Of a DNA stretch of 64,000 nucleotides, positions 56,384 to 64,000 are shown in pieces; the first letter of the stretch is position 1, and each line of letters starts with the position of its first letter. The position numbers and the translations under genes were made by a program. The stretch covers positions 1,426,001-1,490,000 of the forward strand of contig CAVSPW010000002.1 of the NCBI GenBank assembly GCA_963729935.1. The letters run 5' to 3'. The DNA comes from CAIKMD01 sp963729935. GTDB lineage: Bacteria > Pseudomonadota > Alphaproteobacteria > ATCC43930 > CGMCC-115725. The notes under the pieces are model-generated. The model did no database searches, had not been told where the DNA came from, and was given only the letters and a program-made list of their open reading frames with translations.

Positions 56384-57133
56384 ATGAATGAAGCGCCTTC
56401 TATCTTAGCACGCGAAGATGGTGCGACAATCGCGTACCACCGCCGCCGCGGCAAGACGCCCGGCGTGATGTTTCTGCCCGGCTTCAATTCCGACATGACC
56501 GGCGCCAAAGCAAGCGCGCTCGACGCGTTTTGCGCCAAAACCGGGCGCTTCTTCCTGCGCTTCGACTATTTTGCCCATGGCGCTTCCTCGGGCGATTTTG
56601 CGCAAGCCACGGTGGGACGGTTCTTGGCGGATGCGCTCGCGGTCATCGATGCCCTCGGCGAAGGCAAGCTCGTGCTCGTGGGATCGAGCATCGGCGGTTG
56701 GCTGATGCTGCTCGTGGCGCAAGCCCGACCCGAGCGGGTTCGCGCGCTGATCGGCATTGCCGCGGCACCGGACGCGACCGAGGATTTGATGTGGCAGCGC
56801 ATGCCTTTCGATCTGCGCGAGACCCTGATGTTGCAAGGCTCGGTGCGCGTGCCGTCGCGTTACAGCGAGGCGGGTTATCTCATCACGCGCAAATTGATCG
56901 AGGAAGCGCGCGCGCATCTCGTCATGCGGACGCCGCTCGCCATCGATTGTCCGGTCCGGCTTCTCCATGGCATGGCGGATCCCGACGTGCCGTGGCAGAC
57001 GGGCCTCGCCCTGGCCGAGCATCTCTCCGGCGGCGACGTGCAACTCGCGCTCATCAAGGACGGCGATCACCGCCTCTCGCGCGAGGGCGACGTCGATCTC
57101 TTGCTGCGCACCGTCAACTCGCTGCTCGATTGA
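56384..57133 (+). CDS. Alpha/beta-hydrolase, ABHD10-like thioesterase
   Basis: The 249-residue hydrolase starts MNEAPSILAREDGATIAYHR. It has GFNSDMTGAKASALDAFC (oxyanion loop region), nucleophile VGSSIGGWLML (about 104-114), acid in HGMADPDVPW and His in KDGDHRLSREGD. The order of blocks resembles mitochondrial ABHD10 and bacterial relatives. Substrate unknown. Its last 20 bp overlap the end of the epimerase gene on the other strand. Confidence 0.85.
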   Translation: MNEAPSILAREDGATIAYHRRRGKTPGVMFLPGFNSDMTGAKASALDAFCAKTGRFFLRFDYFAHGASSGDFAQATVGRFLADALAVIDALGEGKLVLVGSSIGGWLMLLVAQARPERVRALIGIAAAPDATEDLMWQRMPFDLRETLMLQGSVRVPSRYSEAGYLITRKLIEEARAHLVMRTPLAIDCPVRLLHGMADPDVPWQTGLALAEHLSGGDVQLALIKDGDHRLSREGDVDLLLRTVNSLLD

Positions 57134-57977
57134 GCGCCGCCAGACCCTCGCGATAGGTGGGATAGCGCAAATCGACGCCAAGCTCGTCCTTGATGAGGCG
57201 GTTCGAGACACGCTTGTTGTCGTCGTAAAAGCTTCGCGCCATGGGCGAGAGCGGCGCGGTCGCGAAATCCTCGAGCGGGGGCGGCGCGACGCCGAGCAGC
57301 GAGGCGGCATGGGCGACCACCGCTTCGGGGGCCGCGGCCTCGTCGTCGCAGACGTTGTAAACGGCACCGGGACGCGGCCGCGCCATCGAGGCGAGCAAGA
57401 CCGCGACCAGATCCTCGACCTCGATGCGCGAAAACACCTGCCCCGGCTTCGCCACCCGCCGCGCGGTTCCGGCCTTGAGCGCGGCGAGCGCGTTGCGTCC
57501 GGGCCCATAGATGCCGGCCAGGCGGAAGATGTGCACCGGCAGCCCGGCGCTGCGGTGCAGATCGAGCCAGCCCTGCTCGGCCGCGACGCGACGCCTGCCG
57601 CGCTCCCCGCTCGGCCTTGCGGGCGATGATTCGTCGACCCAATCGCCGCCGCGATCGCCATAGACGTTGGTCGTCGAGAGGTAGCCGAGCCAGCGGAGGC
57701 TCTTGAGCGCGGTCAGCGCCGCGCCATGCCTGTCGAGGACAGGACAGCCGGCATCGTCCGGCGGAATCGAGATCAGCACATGCGTCGACCCGGCGAGGAG
57801 CCCCGCGGCGTCGCCGAAGGGATGCGCGCGGCTGAACCGATGGAGCGGGAATTCGTCGCCGCCGGCCGGCCGATCGCGCGTCGTCCCCGCGATGCGCCAC
57901 CCTCGCGCCATCAATGTCCGCGCGAGAAACCCGGCGCTATAGCCCAGGCCGAAGCAGAAAAGCGCGTCGCCGGGCAT
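57114..57977 (-). CDS. NAD-dependent epimerase/dehydratase-family (SDR) protein
   Basis: The 287-residue Rossmann protein begins MPGDALFCFGLGYSAGFLAR (nucleotide-binding glycines). It contains YLSTTNVYGDRGGDWVDESS in the catalytic-loop position and HIFRLAGIYGPGRNALAAL, like YeeZ-type atypical SDRs. The ATG overlaps the stop of the MFS gene by one base. It is unlikely to be a classical sugar epimerase because the YxxxK is unclear. Confidence 0.82.
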   Translation of the reverse strand: MPGDALFCFGLGYSAGFLARTLMARGWRIAGTTRDRPAGGDEFPLHRFSRAHPFGDAAGLLAGSTHVLISIPPDDAGCPVLDRHGAALTALKSLRWLGYLSTTNVYGDRGGDWVDESSPARPSGERGRRRVAAEQGWLDLHRSAGLPVHIFRLAGIYGPGRNALAALKAGTARRVAKPGQVFSRIEVEDLVAVLLASMARPRPGAVYNVCDDEAAAPEAVVAHAASLLGVAPPPLEDFATAPLSPMARSFYDDNKRVSNRLIKDELGVDLRYPTYREGLAALNRAAS

Positions 57978-59275
57978 CAGGCCGGCGCATCCGACGAGCC
58001 GGCGGCGGGATCGCCCGCGGCGCGGCCGTGCCCGACCGCCTCGAGCGAGCGCTCGATCGCGGCCTGGCTCCCGCGAATCCACGCCCAGGCCAATACGCAG
58101 ATGCAGGCACCGACAAAGACCGGCAGACGCAGCCCGTAGCGTTCCGAGGCCGCGCCCAGGAGCAGGGAATTCAACGACGGTCCGGCGCGAAAAATCATGC
58201 CGTAAAAACCCATGACACGGCCGCGCATCGCCGGCGCAATCGAACTCTGGATGAGCGTCTGCGCGCCGATCCCGGTCGATGTCATCGCCATCCCCGAAAG
58301 GAACGCGCAAGCCAGCGCGAAACCGTAGTTCGCGGTCGCAGTGAAGCCGATGATGGCCAGCGCCATCCACAAGGTCGATCCGATGACGACGGAGGGCAGT
58401 CCGTGCAAACCGCTCCGGCGCAACATCATCACCCCGCCGACCACGGCGCCCAAGCCCACCATTGCCGTGAGCCAGGCAAGCCCCTGCGCCCCGCGGGCGA
58501 AGACGGCATCCGCAAAGCCCGGAAACATCTCGACGTATCCCCTGATCCCGACCGTCGTCACAATGAGCAGGATGAACATCTGGCCGATGGCCGGATCGCG
58601 CAGCGCATAGCCATAGCCGTCGATCAGATCGCGCCAGAAATGGCTCGCTTCGGGCGCCGGGCGCTGCGCCGGCAGATCGAGCCGCCACAGAGCGTAGATG
58701 AAGCACATATAGGTGACGGCGTTGAGCGTGAAGGCGAGCCCGACACTGCCCGCCGCGATGACGAAGCCGGCGGTCGCCGGGCCGATGAAGCGCGCATTGT
58801 TAAAGACGAGCGAGTTGATCGCCACCGCGGGCCCGAGATCGGCGTGATCGACCAGATTGGGGATCAGCGCCAGCCGCGCCGGCTGGTTGAACGCGTTGAT
58901 CGTGCCGAGCGCTACGGTGAGGCTAAACAGCATCCAGATATCGATCACGCCGCCAAAGGTCAGGATGGCGAGAGCCCAGGCCTGAATCATCCCGAAAATC
59001 AAGGAGATCTGCACCAGCCGTACGCGATCGACACGGTCGGCGAGCGCGCCGGCAAAAGGGCTGATCAGGATCGAAGGCACCAGATCGCCCGCCGCACACA
59101 TCCCCAGCCAGAAGCCGGAATGGGTGAGCCGCCAGGCGAGCCAGCCTACGGCGATGCGCTGAATCCAGACGCCGACGAGTGAAATCGCGTTGCCGATCGT
59201 GTAGACGCGGTAGTTGCGGACGCGCAAAACCCGCAACGCATTCCTGAAACCCGCCTCCCGCGCCTCGTGCGCCAC
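57977..59275 (-). CDS. MFS exporter, EntS-like (12 TM)
   Basis: The 432-residue permease has twelve hydrophobic segments. It contains AVGWLAWRLTHSGFWLGMCA, SPFAGALADRVDRVRLVQIS (motif A) and FNQPARLALIPNLVDHADLG, the last characteristic of EntS-type siderophore or multidrug exporters. The start is close to the ATG at 59275. It forms an overlapping pair with the epimerase-like gene. Confidence 0.88.
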   Translation of the reverse strand: MAHEAREAGFRNALRVLRVRNYRVYTIGNAISLVGVWIQRIAVGWLAWRLTHSGFWLGMCAAGDLVPSILISPFAGALADRVDRVRLVQISLIFGMIQAWALAILTFGGVIDIWMLFSLTVALGTINAFNQPARLALIPNLVDHADLGPAVAINSLVFNNARFIGPATAGFVIAAGSVGLAFTLNAVTYMCFIYALWRLDLPAQRPAPEASHFWRDLIDGYGYALRDPAIGQMFILLIVTTVGIRGYVEMFPGFADAVFARGAQGLAWLTAMVGLGAVVGGVMMLRRSGLHGLPSVVIGSTLWMALAIIGFTATANYGFALACAFLSGMAMTSTGIGAQTLIQSSIAPAMRGRVMGFYGMIFRAGPSLNSLLLGAASERYGLRLPVFVGACICVLAWAWIRGSQAAIERSLEAVGHGRAAGDPAAGSSDAPA

Positions 59276-59489
59276 CTGACATCGCCTTTCGCAAGGATGT
59301 TACCAGACCCTGGCCGCATCGCGATTTACAAAAAGCGGGGGTCCGTTAACTATCGAATAGCTTGGCGCGGCGGAAAATCACCGCGACACCGGGGATAAAG
59401 CCGCCTCGCGCCACCTATCCTAAGACGCAAAGCACGTGTAGTATCGCCGCGACGAGGAAAAGCGTCGCGAGACGCCGGCGGGAACAGAA

Positions 59490-60638
59490 ATGAAGCGCGT
59501 TAACGGGGCCGTCGCCCTCATAGCGGTTTTGGCCCTTGTCGGCGTCTCCTATCACGTCAATCTGCTGAGCCCCGCGCGCTCTCAGACCGCAGTTTCGCGA
59601 CCGCAAGGCCCCGTTCCGGTGCGCGCGACGAAGGCCACAATCAAGCCCACGCCGGTCGAGTTCGACACCATCGGCACCGTGCAGACCATCGCGTCGGTCG
59701 CGATCAAATCGCGGCTCGATGGGTTCATTGACAAGGTCCTGGTGCAGGACGGTCAATTCGTCAAGGCCGGCGACGTCATGTTCCAGCTCGACAACCGGGC
59801 CGCGCAGGCCGTGGTCGAACAGGCGACGGCAACGCTCGCGCGCGACCAAGCTCAACTCGCCAATGCCGAGCGCGACGTCGGACGCTACAAATCGCTGGTC
59901 AGCAAGGACTTCGTCTCGCGGCAACAATTCGACACCAGCACGACCACGGCGGCCGCTCTTCAGGCGACGGTGCAGGCCGACCAAGCTCAGCTCGAAAACG
60001 CCAAAGTGCTGCTGTCCTATTACACCATCGTCGCGCCCCTCGACGGCCGCGTGGGCCTGATCGCGATCAAGCGCGGCAACAGCATCAAGGCGAACGACGT
60101 GCCGCTGGCGACCGTCAACCAGATCCAACCGATCTACGTATCCTTTGCCTTACCCCAGCGCGATCTGCCCCAGCTGCGCGCAGCCATGGCGCAAGGATCC
60201 GTCATGGTGCACGTCCTCGGTCAGGGCGACAAGGGCGATCCGGTCGAAGGGAAGATCGCGTTCTTCGACAACGCGATCGACACGACCTCGGGTACGATCG
60301 GCGTCCGGGCGACCTTCGCCAACGAGGAACAGCGCTTGTGGCCGGGGCAATTCGTCAATGTGTCGGTCCTCGTGCGCATGGATCCCGAGGCGCTGGTCGT
60401 GCCACCGAGCGCGATCCAAGTGGGGCAGCAAGGAAGCTACGTCTTCGTGATCAAGAGCGACGATACTGCCGAGACGCGCCCGGTGACGGTCGATCGTACC
60501 GTTGGCGGAATGTCCGTGATCAGCAAAGGTCTCGCCGCCGGCGATACGGTCGTGACCGACGGCCAGCTTCGGCTGACCGATGGCACGCATGTCCGAGTCC
60601 TGCCCGAAGGTGCTCGGCAAGCGGGTGACGCGTCATGA
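59490..60638 (+). CDS. RND efflux periplasmic adaptor (membrane fusion protein)
   Basis: The 382-residue protein has an N-terminal signal/anchor (VNGAVALIAVLALVGVSYHV). A lipoyl-like half (VAIKSRLDGFIDKVLVQDGQ) and an alpha-helical hairpin follow (ATATLARDQAQLANAERDVG; ATVQADQAQLENAKVLLSYY). The beta-barrel and membrane-proximal parts include YTIVAPLDGRVGLIAIKRGN and GQFVNVSVLVRMDPEALVVP. It links the inner-membrane pump to an outer-membrane channel, which is not encoded here. The stop overlaps the permease start by 4 bp. Confidence 0.93.
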   Translation: MKRVNGAVALIAVLALVGVSYHVNLLSPARSQTAVSRPQGPVPVRATKATIKPTPVEFDTIGTVQTIASVAIKSRLDGFIDKVLVQDGQFVKAGDVMFQLDNRAAQAVVEQATATLARDQAQLANAERDVGRYKSLVSKDFVSRQQFDTSTTTAAALQATVQADQAQLENAKVLLSYYTIVAPLDGRVGLIAIKRGNSIKANDVPLATVNQIQPIYVSFALPQRDLPQLRAAMAQGSVMVHVLGQGDKGDPVEGKIAFFDNAIDTTSGTIGVRATFANEEQRLWPGQFVNVSVLVRMDPEALVVPPSAIQVGQQGSYVFVIKSDDTAETRPVTVDRTVGGMSVISKGLAAGDTVVTDGQLRLTDGTHVRVLPEGARQAGDAS

Positions 60639-63600
60639 GCTTGCCGGAGCTGTGCATCCGTCGTCCAGTCATGACGACGCTCCTGATGCTTGCTTTCGTG
60701 ATCTTCGGTTTGTTCAGCTACCGCCTGCTCCCCGTCGCGGCGATTCCGGCCGTCGATTTTCCGACCATCGTGGTCGTCGCCCACTTCCCGGGCGCCAGCC
60801 CCGAAACGATGGCGTCGTCGGTGGCGACACCGCTCGAAAAGCAGTTCTCGACGATTGCCGGCCTCAATTCGATGGTATCGTCGAGCGGCCTCGGCCAAAC
60901 CTCGATCACGATGCAATTCGATCTGAACCGCAACATCGACGGCGCGGCCTTGGACGTGCAATCGGCGCTGACCTCGGCAGCGAGGCGCCTGCCCGTCCAG
61001 ATGACGACGCCGCCGAGCTTCTTGAAAGCGAACCCGGCCTCCGCGCCGATCATCTTCCTTAATCTGAGCTCAGCCACGCTGCCCTTGTCGGCGGTCGACG
61101 AATATGCCGAGACGCTGATCGCGCAGCGTATCTCGACCCTCACCGGCGTTTCACAGGTGATCGTGTTCGGCCAGCAGAAATTCGCCGTCCGTGTCCAAGC
61201 CAATCCCGAGGCGCTGGCCGCCAAGGGTATGACCCTCGACGATCTTCAGAGCGCGGTGGCGGCCGCGAATTCGAGCGCCCCGGTTGGCACCCTGATGGGG
61301 CCGCAGCAGGCCTACACGTTGCAGGCCAACGGCCAGCTCGAGCACGCCGAGAAATACAACAATTTGATCGTCGCCTATCGCAACGGCGCCCCGGTCCGCC
61401 TGACGGACGTGGCGAAGGCGGTCGATAGCGTCGAGGATGACCGGCAGGCCAGCTGGTACAACGGCGTCCGCGGCATTCTGCTGGCGGTGCAGCGCCAGCC
61501 CGACGCCAACACCGTCCAGGTGGTCGATTCGATCAAGGCGTTGTTGCCGGTGTTCGAGGCCGAGCTGCCCGCATCGGTCAAGCTCAACGTGCTGCTCGAC
61601 CATTCGATCTCGATCCGGCAATCGGTCCAGGACGTGCAGTACACGCTGCTGCTCACGGTCGTGCTCGTCGTGCTCGTCATCTTCCTCTTCCTGCGGAATG
61701 TCACGGCGACGATCATACCGGCGCTCGCCTTGCCGATCGCGGTCATCGGCACTTTCGCCGGCATGAAGCTGATGGGCTACACCATCGACAATCTATCGCT
61801 GATGGCGCTGACCTTGTCGGTCGGATTCGTCGTCGACGACGCGATCGTGATGCTCGAGAACATCATGCGCCATGTCGAAGGCGGCGAGCGCGTGATGGAC
61901 GCCGCGTTCCGAGGCTCGCGCGAGATCGCGTTCACGATTCTGTCGATCACGATATCGCTCGTCGCGGTTTTCATTCCGGTGCTGTTCATGGGCGGCGTCG
62001 TCGGCCGGGTCTTCCGCGAATTCGCGGTCACGATCAGCATGACGATCCTGATCTCAGGGTTCGTCTCGCTCACCCTGACGCCGATGCTGGCCTCGCGCCT
62101 CATCAAGGTGCATCACGGCGAACGGCACAATCTGTTCTACCGAATCTGCGAAGCGGGCTTCAACGGATTGTTCGCGGGCTACAAATCGGCGCTCGTCTTG
62201 GTGATGCGCTGGCGGCGCGTCACGCTTTTCGGCACGATTTTGTCGATCGTGATCTCGGGCTATCTTTTCGCGGTCATCCCCAAGGGCTTCTTCCCGATCG
62301 AAGATACCGGCGTGCTGATCGGCTCGACCGAGGCCGCGCAGGACGTCTCGATGCAGGGAATGTCCCAGCATACGCTCGAGGTCGCAAAGCTCATCAAGGC
62401 CGATCCCAATGTCAGCGATGTCACTGCCTTCGTCGGCGTGGGCGGCGGCACGCCGGCGCTCAACCAAGGGCGGCTCTTCATCCAATTGAAGCCGCGCAAC
62501 GAGCGCGCCTTGTCGGCCACACAGGTCATCCAGGAATTGCGCCGCAAGGTGGTGCGCGTTCCCGGCATGAACACGTTCTTCCAACCCCTCCAGGACATCA
62601 ATCTCGGCGGCCGGCCGTCGAAGAGTCAATACCAGTACACGCTCCAGGACGGCGATCCGACCGAACTCTACCATTATGCCGAGCTGATGCAGCAGCGCAT
62701 CGCCCAGCTCCAGGGTATCCAGGACGTGACTTCGGATCTGCAGCTGAGGAACCGGCTCGCCATTGTCGACATCAACCGCGACAAAGCCTCGCAGCTCGGC
62801 ATCACGGTCGACCAGATCCGCAACACCTTCTACAGCGCATTCGGCACGCGCCAGATCTCGACCATTTACGAGCCCTCGAACAGCTACGAAGTCATTCTCG
62901 AACTCGATCCAGCCTTCCAGCAATCGCCCACGGACCTTTCAAGAATCTATCTGCGCTCGTCCACCGGCCAGATCGTTCCGCTCGGCGCACTTGCGACAGT
63001 CACTCCAGGTATCGGACCAGTCACGGTCAATCATCAAGGCCAACTTCCTTCGGTGACGATCTCGTTCAACCTCGCGCCGGGCTTCGCCCTGGGCACGGCG
63101 GTCGACCAGATCGCGCAGCTCGAGCGCGCCGTCAACCTTCCGGTGTCGGTCAGCACCAGCTATCAAGGCAACGCCCAGGTCTTCCAAGCCGCCTTGCAAG
63201 GTCAGGGGCTGTTGCTGGCGGCGGCGGTAATCGTGATCTACATCGTGCTGGGCATCCTTTATGAGAGCTTCATCCACCCGATCACGATCCTGTCGGGCCT
63301 GCCGGCAGCGGGACTGGGCGCGCTCTTGACCTTGATGCTGTTCCACCAGGATTTGAGCGTCATCGCCATCATCGGCGTCGTCATGCTGATCGGCATCGTG
63401 AAGAAGAACGCGATCATGATGATCGACTTCGCGCTGGAACGGCAGCGTGCCGGCAACGTAACGGCCGACGATGCGATTTTCGAAGCCTGCCTCCTGCGCT
63501 TCCGCCCGATCATGATGACCACGATGGCGGCGATCATGGGCGGCCTGCCGATTGCGTTCGGCGTCGGCGAGGGCTCGGAGCTGCGCCGGCCCTTGGGCCT

Positions 63601-63769
63601 CGTCGTGGTCGGCGGGCTTGTGGTCTCGCAATCGCTGACGCTCTTCATCACGCCGGTGATCTACATCTACCTTGAGAAACTGCGTCTGGCCTTCACGCGC
63701 GGCGCCGTGCCGGCGCATGCGCCGCCTGCGCTTGCCGATCAGCACGCGGTCCGCGAAGCGGGTGAATAG
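60635..63769 (+). CDS. RND multidrug efflux permease (HAE1, MdtB/OqxB-like)
   Basis: The 1044-residue proton-driven pump has twelve transmembrane segments and two large periplasmic loops. LSVGFVVDDAIVMLENIMRH in TM4 (about 400-419) contains the two essential aspartates. GVVMLIGIVKKNAIMMIDFA lies in TM10, and the lysine pair is conserved. N-terminal and C-terminal halves are both complete. Substrate range is unknown; likely drugs, detergents or aromatic compounds. Confidence 0.95.
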   Translation: MSLPELCIRRPVMTTLLMLAFVIFGLFSYRLLPVAAIPAVDFPTIVVVAHFPGASPETMASSVATPLEKQFSTIAGLNSMVSSSGLGQTSITMQFDLNRNIDGAALDVQSALTSAARRLPVQMTTPPSFLKANPASAPIIFLNLSSATLPLSAVDEYAETLIAQRISTLTGVSQVIVFGQQKFAVRVQANPEALAAKGMTLDDLQSAVAAANSSAPVGTLMGPQQAYTLQANGQLEHAEKYNNLIVAYRNGAPVRLTDVAKAVDSVEDDRQASWYNGVRGILLAVQRQPDANTVQVVDSIKALLPVFEAELPASVKLNVLLDHSISIRQSVQDVQYTLLLTVVLVVLVIFLFLRNVTATIIPALALPIAVIGTFAGMKLMGYTIDNLSLMALTLSVGFVVDDAIVMLENIMRHVEGGERVMDAAFRGSREIAFTILSITISLVAVFIPVLFMGGVVGRVFREFAVTISMTILISGFVSLTLTPMLASRLIKVHHGERHNLFYRICEAGFNGLFAGYKSALVLVMRWRRVTLFGTILSIVISGYLFAVIPKGFFPIEDTGVLIGSTEAAQDVSMQGMSQHTLEVAKLIKADPNVSDVTAFVGVGGGTPALNQGRLFIQLKPRNERALSATQVIQELRRKVVRVPGMNTFFQPLQDINLGGRPSKSQYQYTLQDGDPTELYHYAELMQQRIAQLQGIQDVTSDLQLRNRLAIVDINRDKASQLGITVDQIRNTFYSAFGTRQISTIYEPSNSYEVILELDPAFQQSPTDLSRIYLRSSTGQIVPLGALATVTPGIGPVTVNHQGQLPSVTISFNLAPGFALGTAVDQIAQLERAVNLPVSVSTSYQGNAQVFQAALQGQGLLLAAAVIVIYIVLGILYESFIHPITILSGLPAAGLGALLTLMLFHQDLSVIAIIGVVMLIGIVKKNAIMMIDFALERQRAGNVTADDAIFEACLLRFRPIMMTTMAAIMGGLPIAFGVGEGSELRRPLGLVVVGGLVVSQSLTLFITPVIYIYLEKLRLAFTRGAVPAHAPPALADQHAVREAGE

Positions 63770-64000
63770 GGCGCGCGTGCCTCGGCCGCTCGCGCTTGGC
63801 GCAGCGGCATTTCTGCTCATGGCGAGAATGGGACCTGCGTGGCCAGCCACGCCGGACGTCCCGGCGGCCGCGGCGGCCGACGCTGCGCCGCCGACGGCAC
63901 AACAATACGATCAGTGCCTCGCTCTGGCCCGGACCGACCCGCAGCGCGCCTATGACCAGGCAACGGCTTGGCGCGGTCTCGGCGGCGGATTTCCGGCCGA
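63762..64000 (+). CDS. TPR-type exported protein, partial
   Basis: The frame starts with GTG at 63762 (or 63777), overlaps the pump gene's end by 8 bp and runs off the window. A hydrophobic N-terminal segment (LALGAAAFLLMARMGPAW) suggests export. After an Ala/Pro linker, QYDQCLALARTDPQRAYDQA then TAWRGLGGG looks like the beginning of a tetratricopeptide repeat. It is probably in the efflux operon. Confidence 0.7.
   Translation, partial: MNRARVPRPLALGAAAFLLMARMGPAWPATPDVPAAAAADAAPPTAQQYDQCLALARTDPQRAYDQATAWRGLGGGFPA

Overview
The window looks like chromosome of an alphaproteobacterium. It is GC-rich with dense, overlapping operons. It carries the thrS-infC-rpmI-rplT-pheS-pheT-lepA block, TTGAT-N4-ATCAA (FNR/FixK-type) sites, and catabolic accessory genes of a kind common in Hyphomicrobiales and Rhodospirillales. 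I cannot fix the order or genus from sequence alone.

Layout. (1) 1-17.9 kb resembles a low-oxygen or stress-survival block. It holds a group 3b-type NiFe hydrogenase operon with a cyclic-nucleotide-binding subunit between hydB and hydG, a cyclopropane fatty acid synthase, TrmO, a VWA protein, a stress-domain fusion protein, an AI-2E-type exporter, an endonuclease/phosphatase-family protein, cardiolipin synthase, UspA, a plasma-membrane H+-ATPase and a YihY/BrkB protein. I found two perfect and one 9/10 FNR/FixK boxes here: upstream of cfa, upstream of the stress-fusion gene, and at 16436. (2) 18.6-42.5 kb reads as a decayed integrative element in a tRNA-Ser(GGA) gene. A 14-bp exact direct repeat of the tRNA 3' end lies at 18637-18650 and at 42415-42428. 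A truncated tyrosine integrase sits just inside the tRNA end, and a second integrase remnant lies just outside the far repeat. The cargo is catabolic or uptake-related: two MFS transporters, a GMC oxidoreductase, a complete Liv-type ABC transporter, a Rieske oxygenase, a cytochrome P450 and two amidohydrolases. Much of it is broken by frameshifts or nonsense codons. It also holds a cas1 remnant, IS630/IS1380 fragments and two copies of a MITE-like sequence. (3) 42.6-59.3 kb is intact core: a hydrolase/LLM-flavoprotein pair, lepA, the translation operon, LPS-type glycosyltransferases, an ABHD10-like hydrolase, an epimerase and an MFS exporter. (4) 59.5-64 kb is an RND efflux pair followed by the start of a TPR protein.

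How the parts fit. The first block would support redox balancing (H2/NADP(H)), membrane remodelling (CFA, cardiolipin) and proton homeostasis when oxygen is short. The island looks like an acquired degradation and uptake module now under relaxed selection. The contrast between its many lesions and the clean core 42.6-64 kb argues against uniform sequencing error. The most unusual items are the att-bounded island with tandem integrase remnants, the orphan cas1 fossil, the MITE-like element that abuts the cut end of the integrase, paired CCTCCGATAA palindromes near both island ends, a P450 lacking the I-helix acid, and infC starting at ATC.
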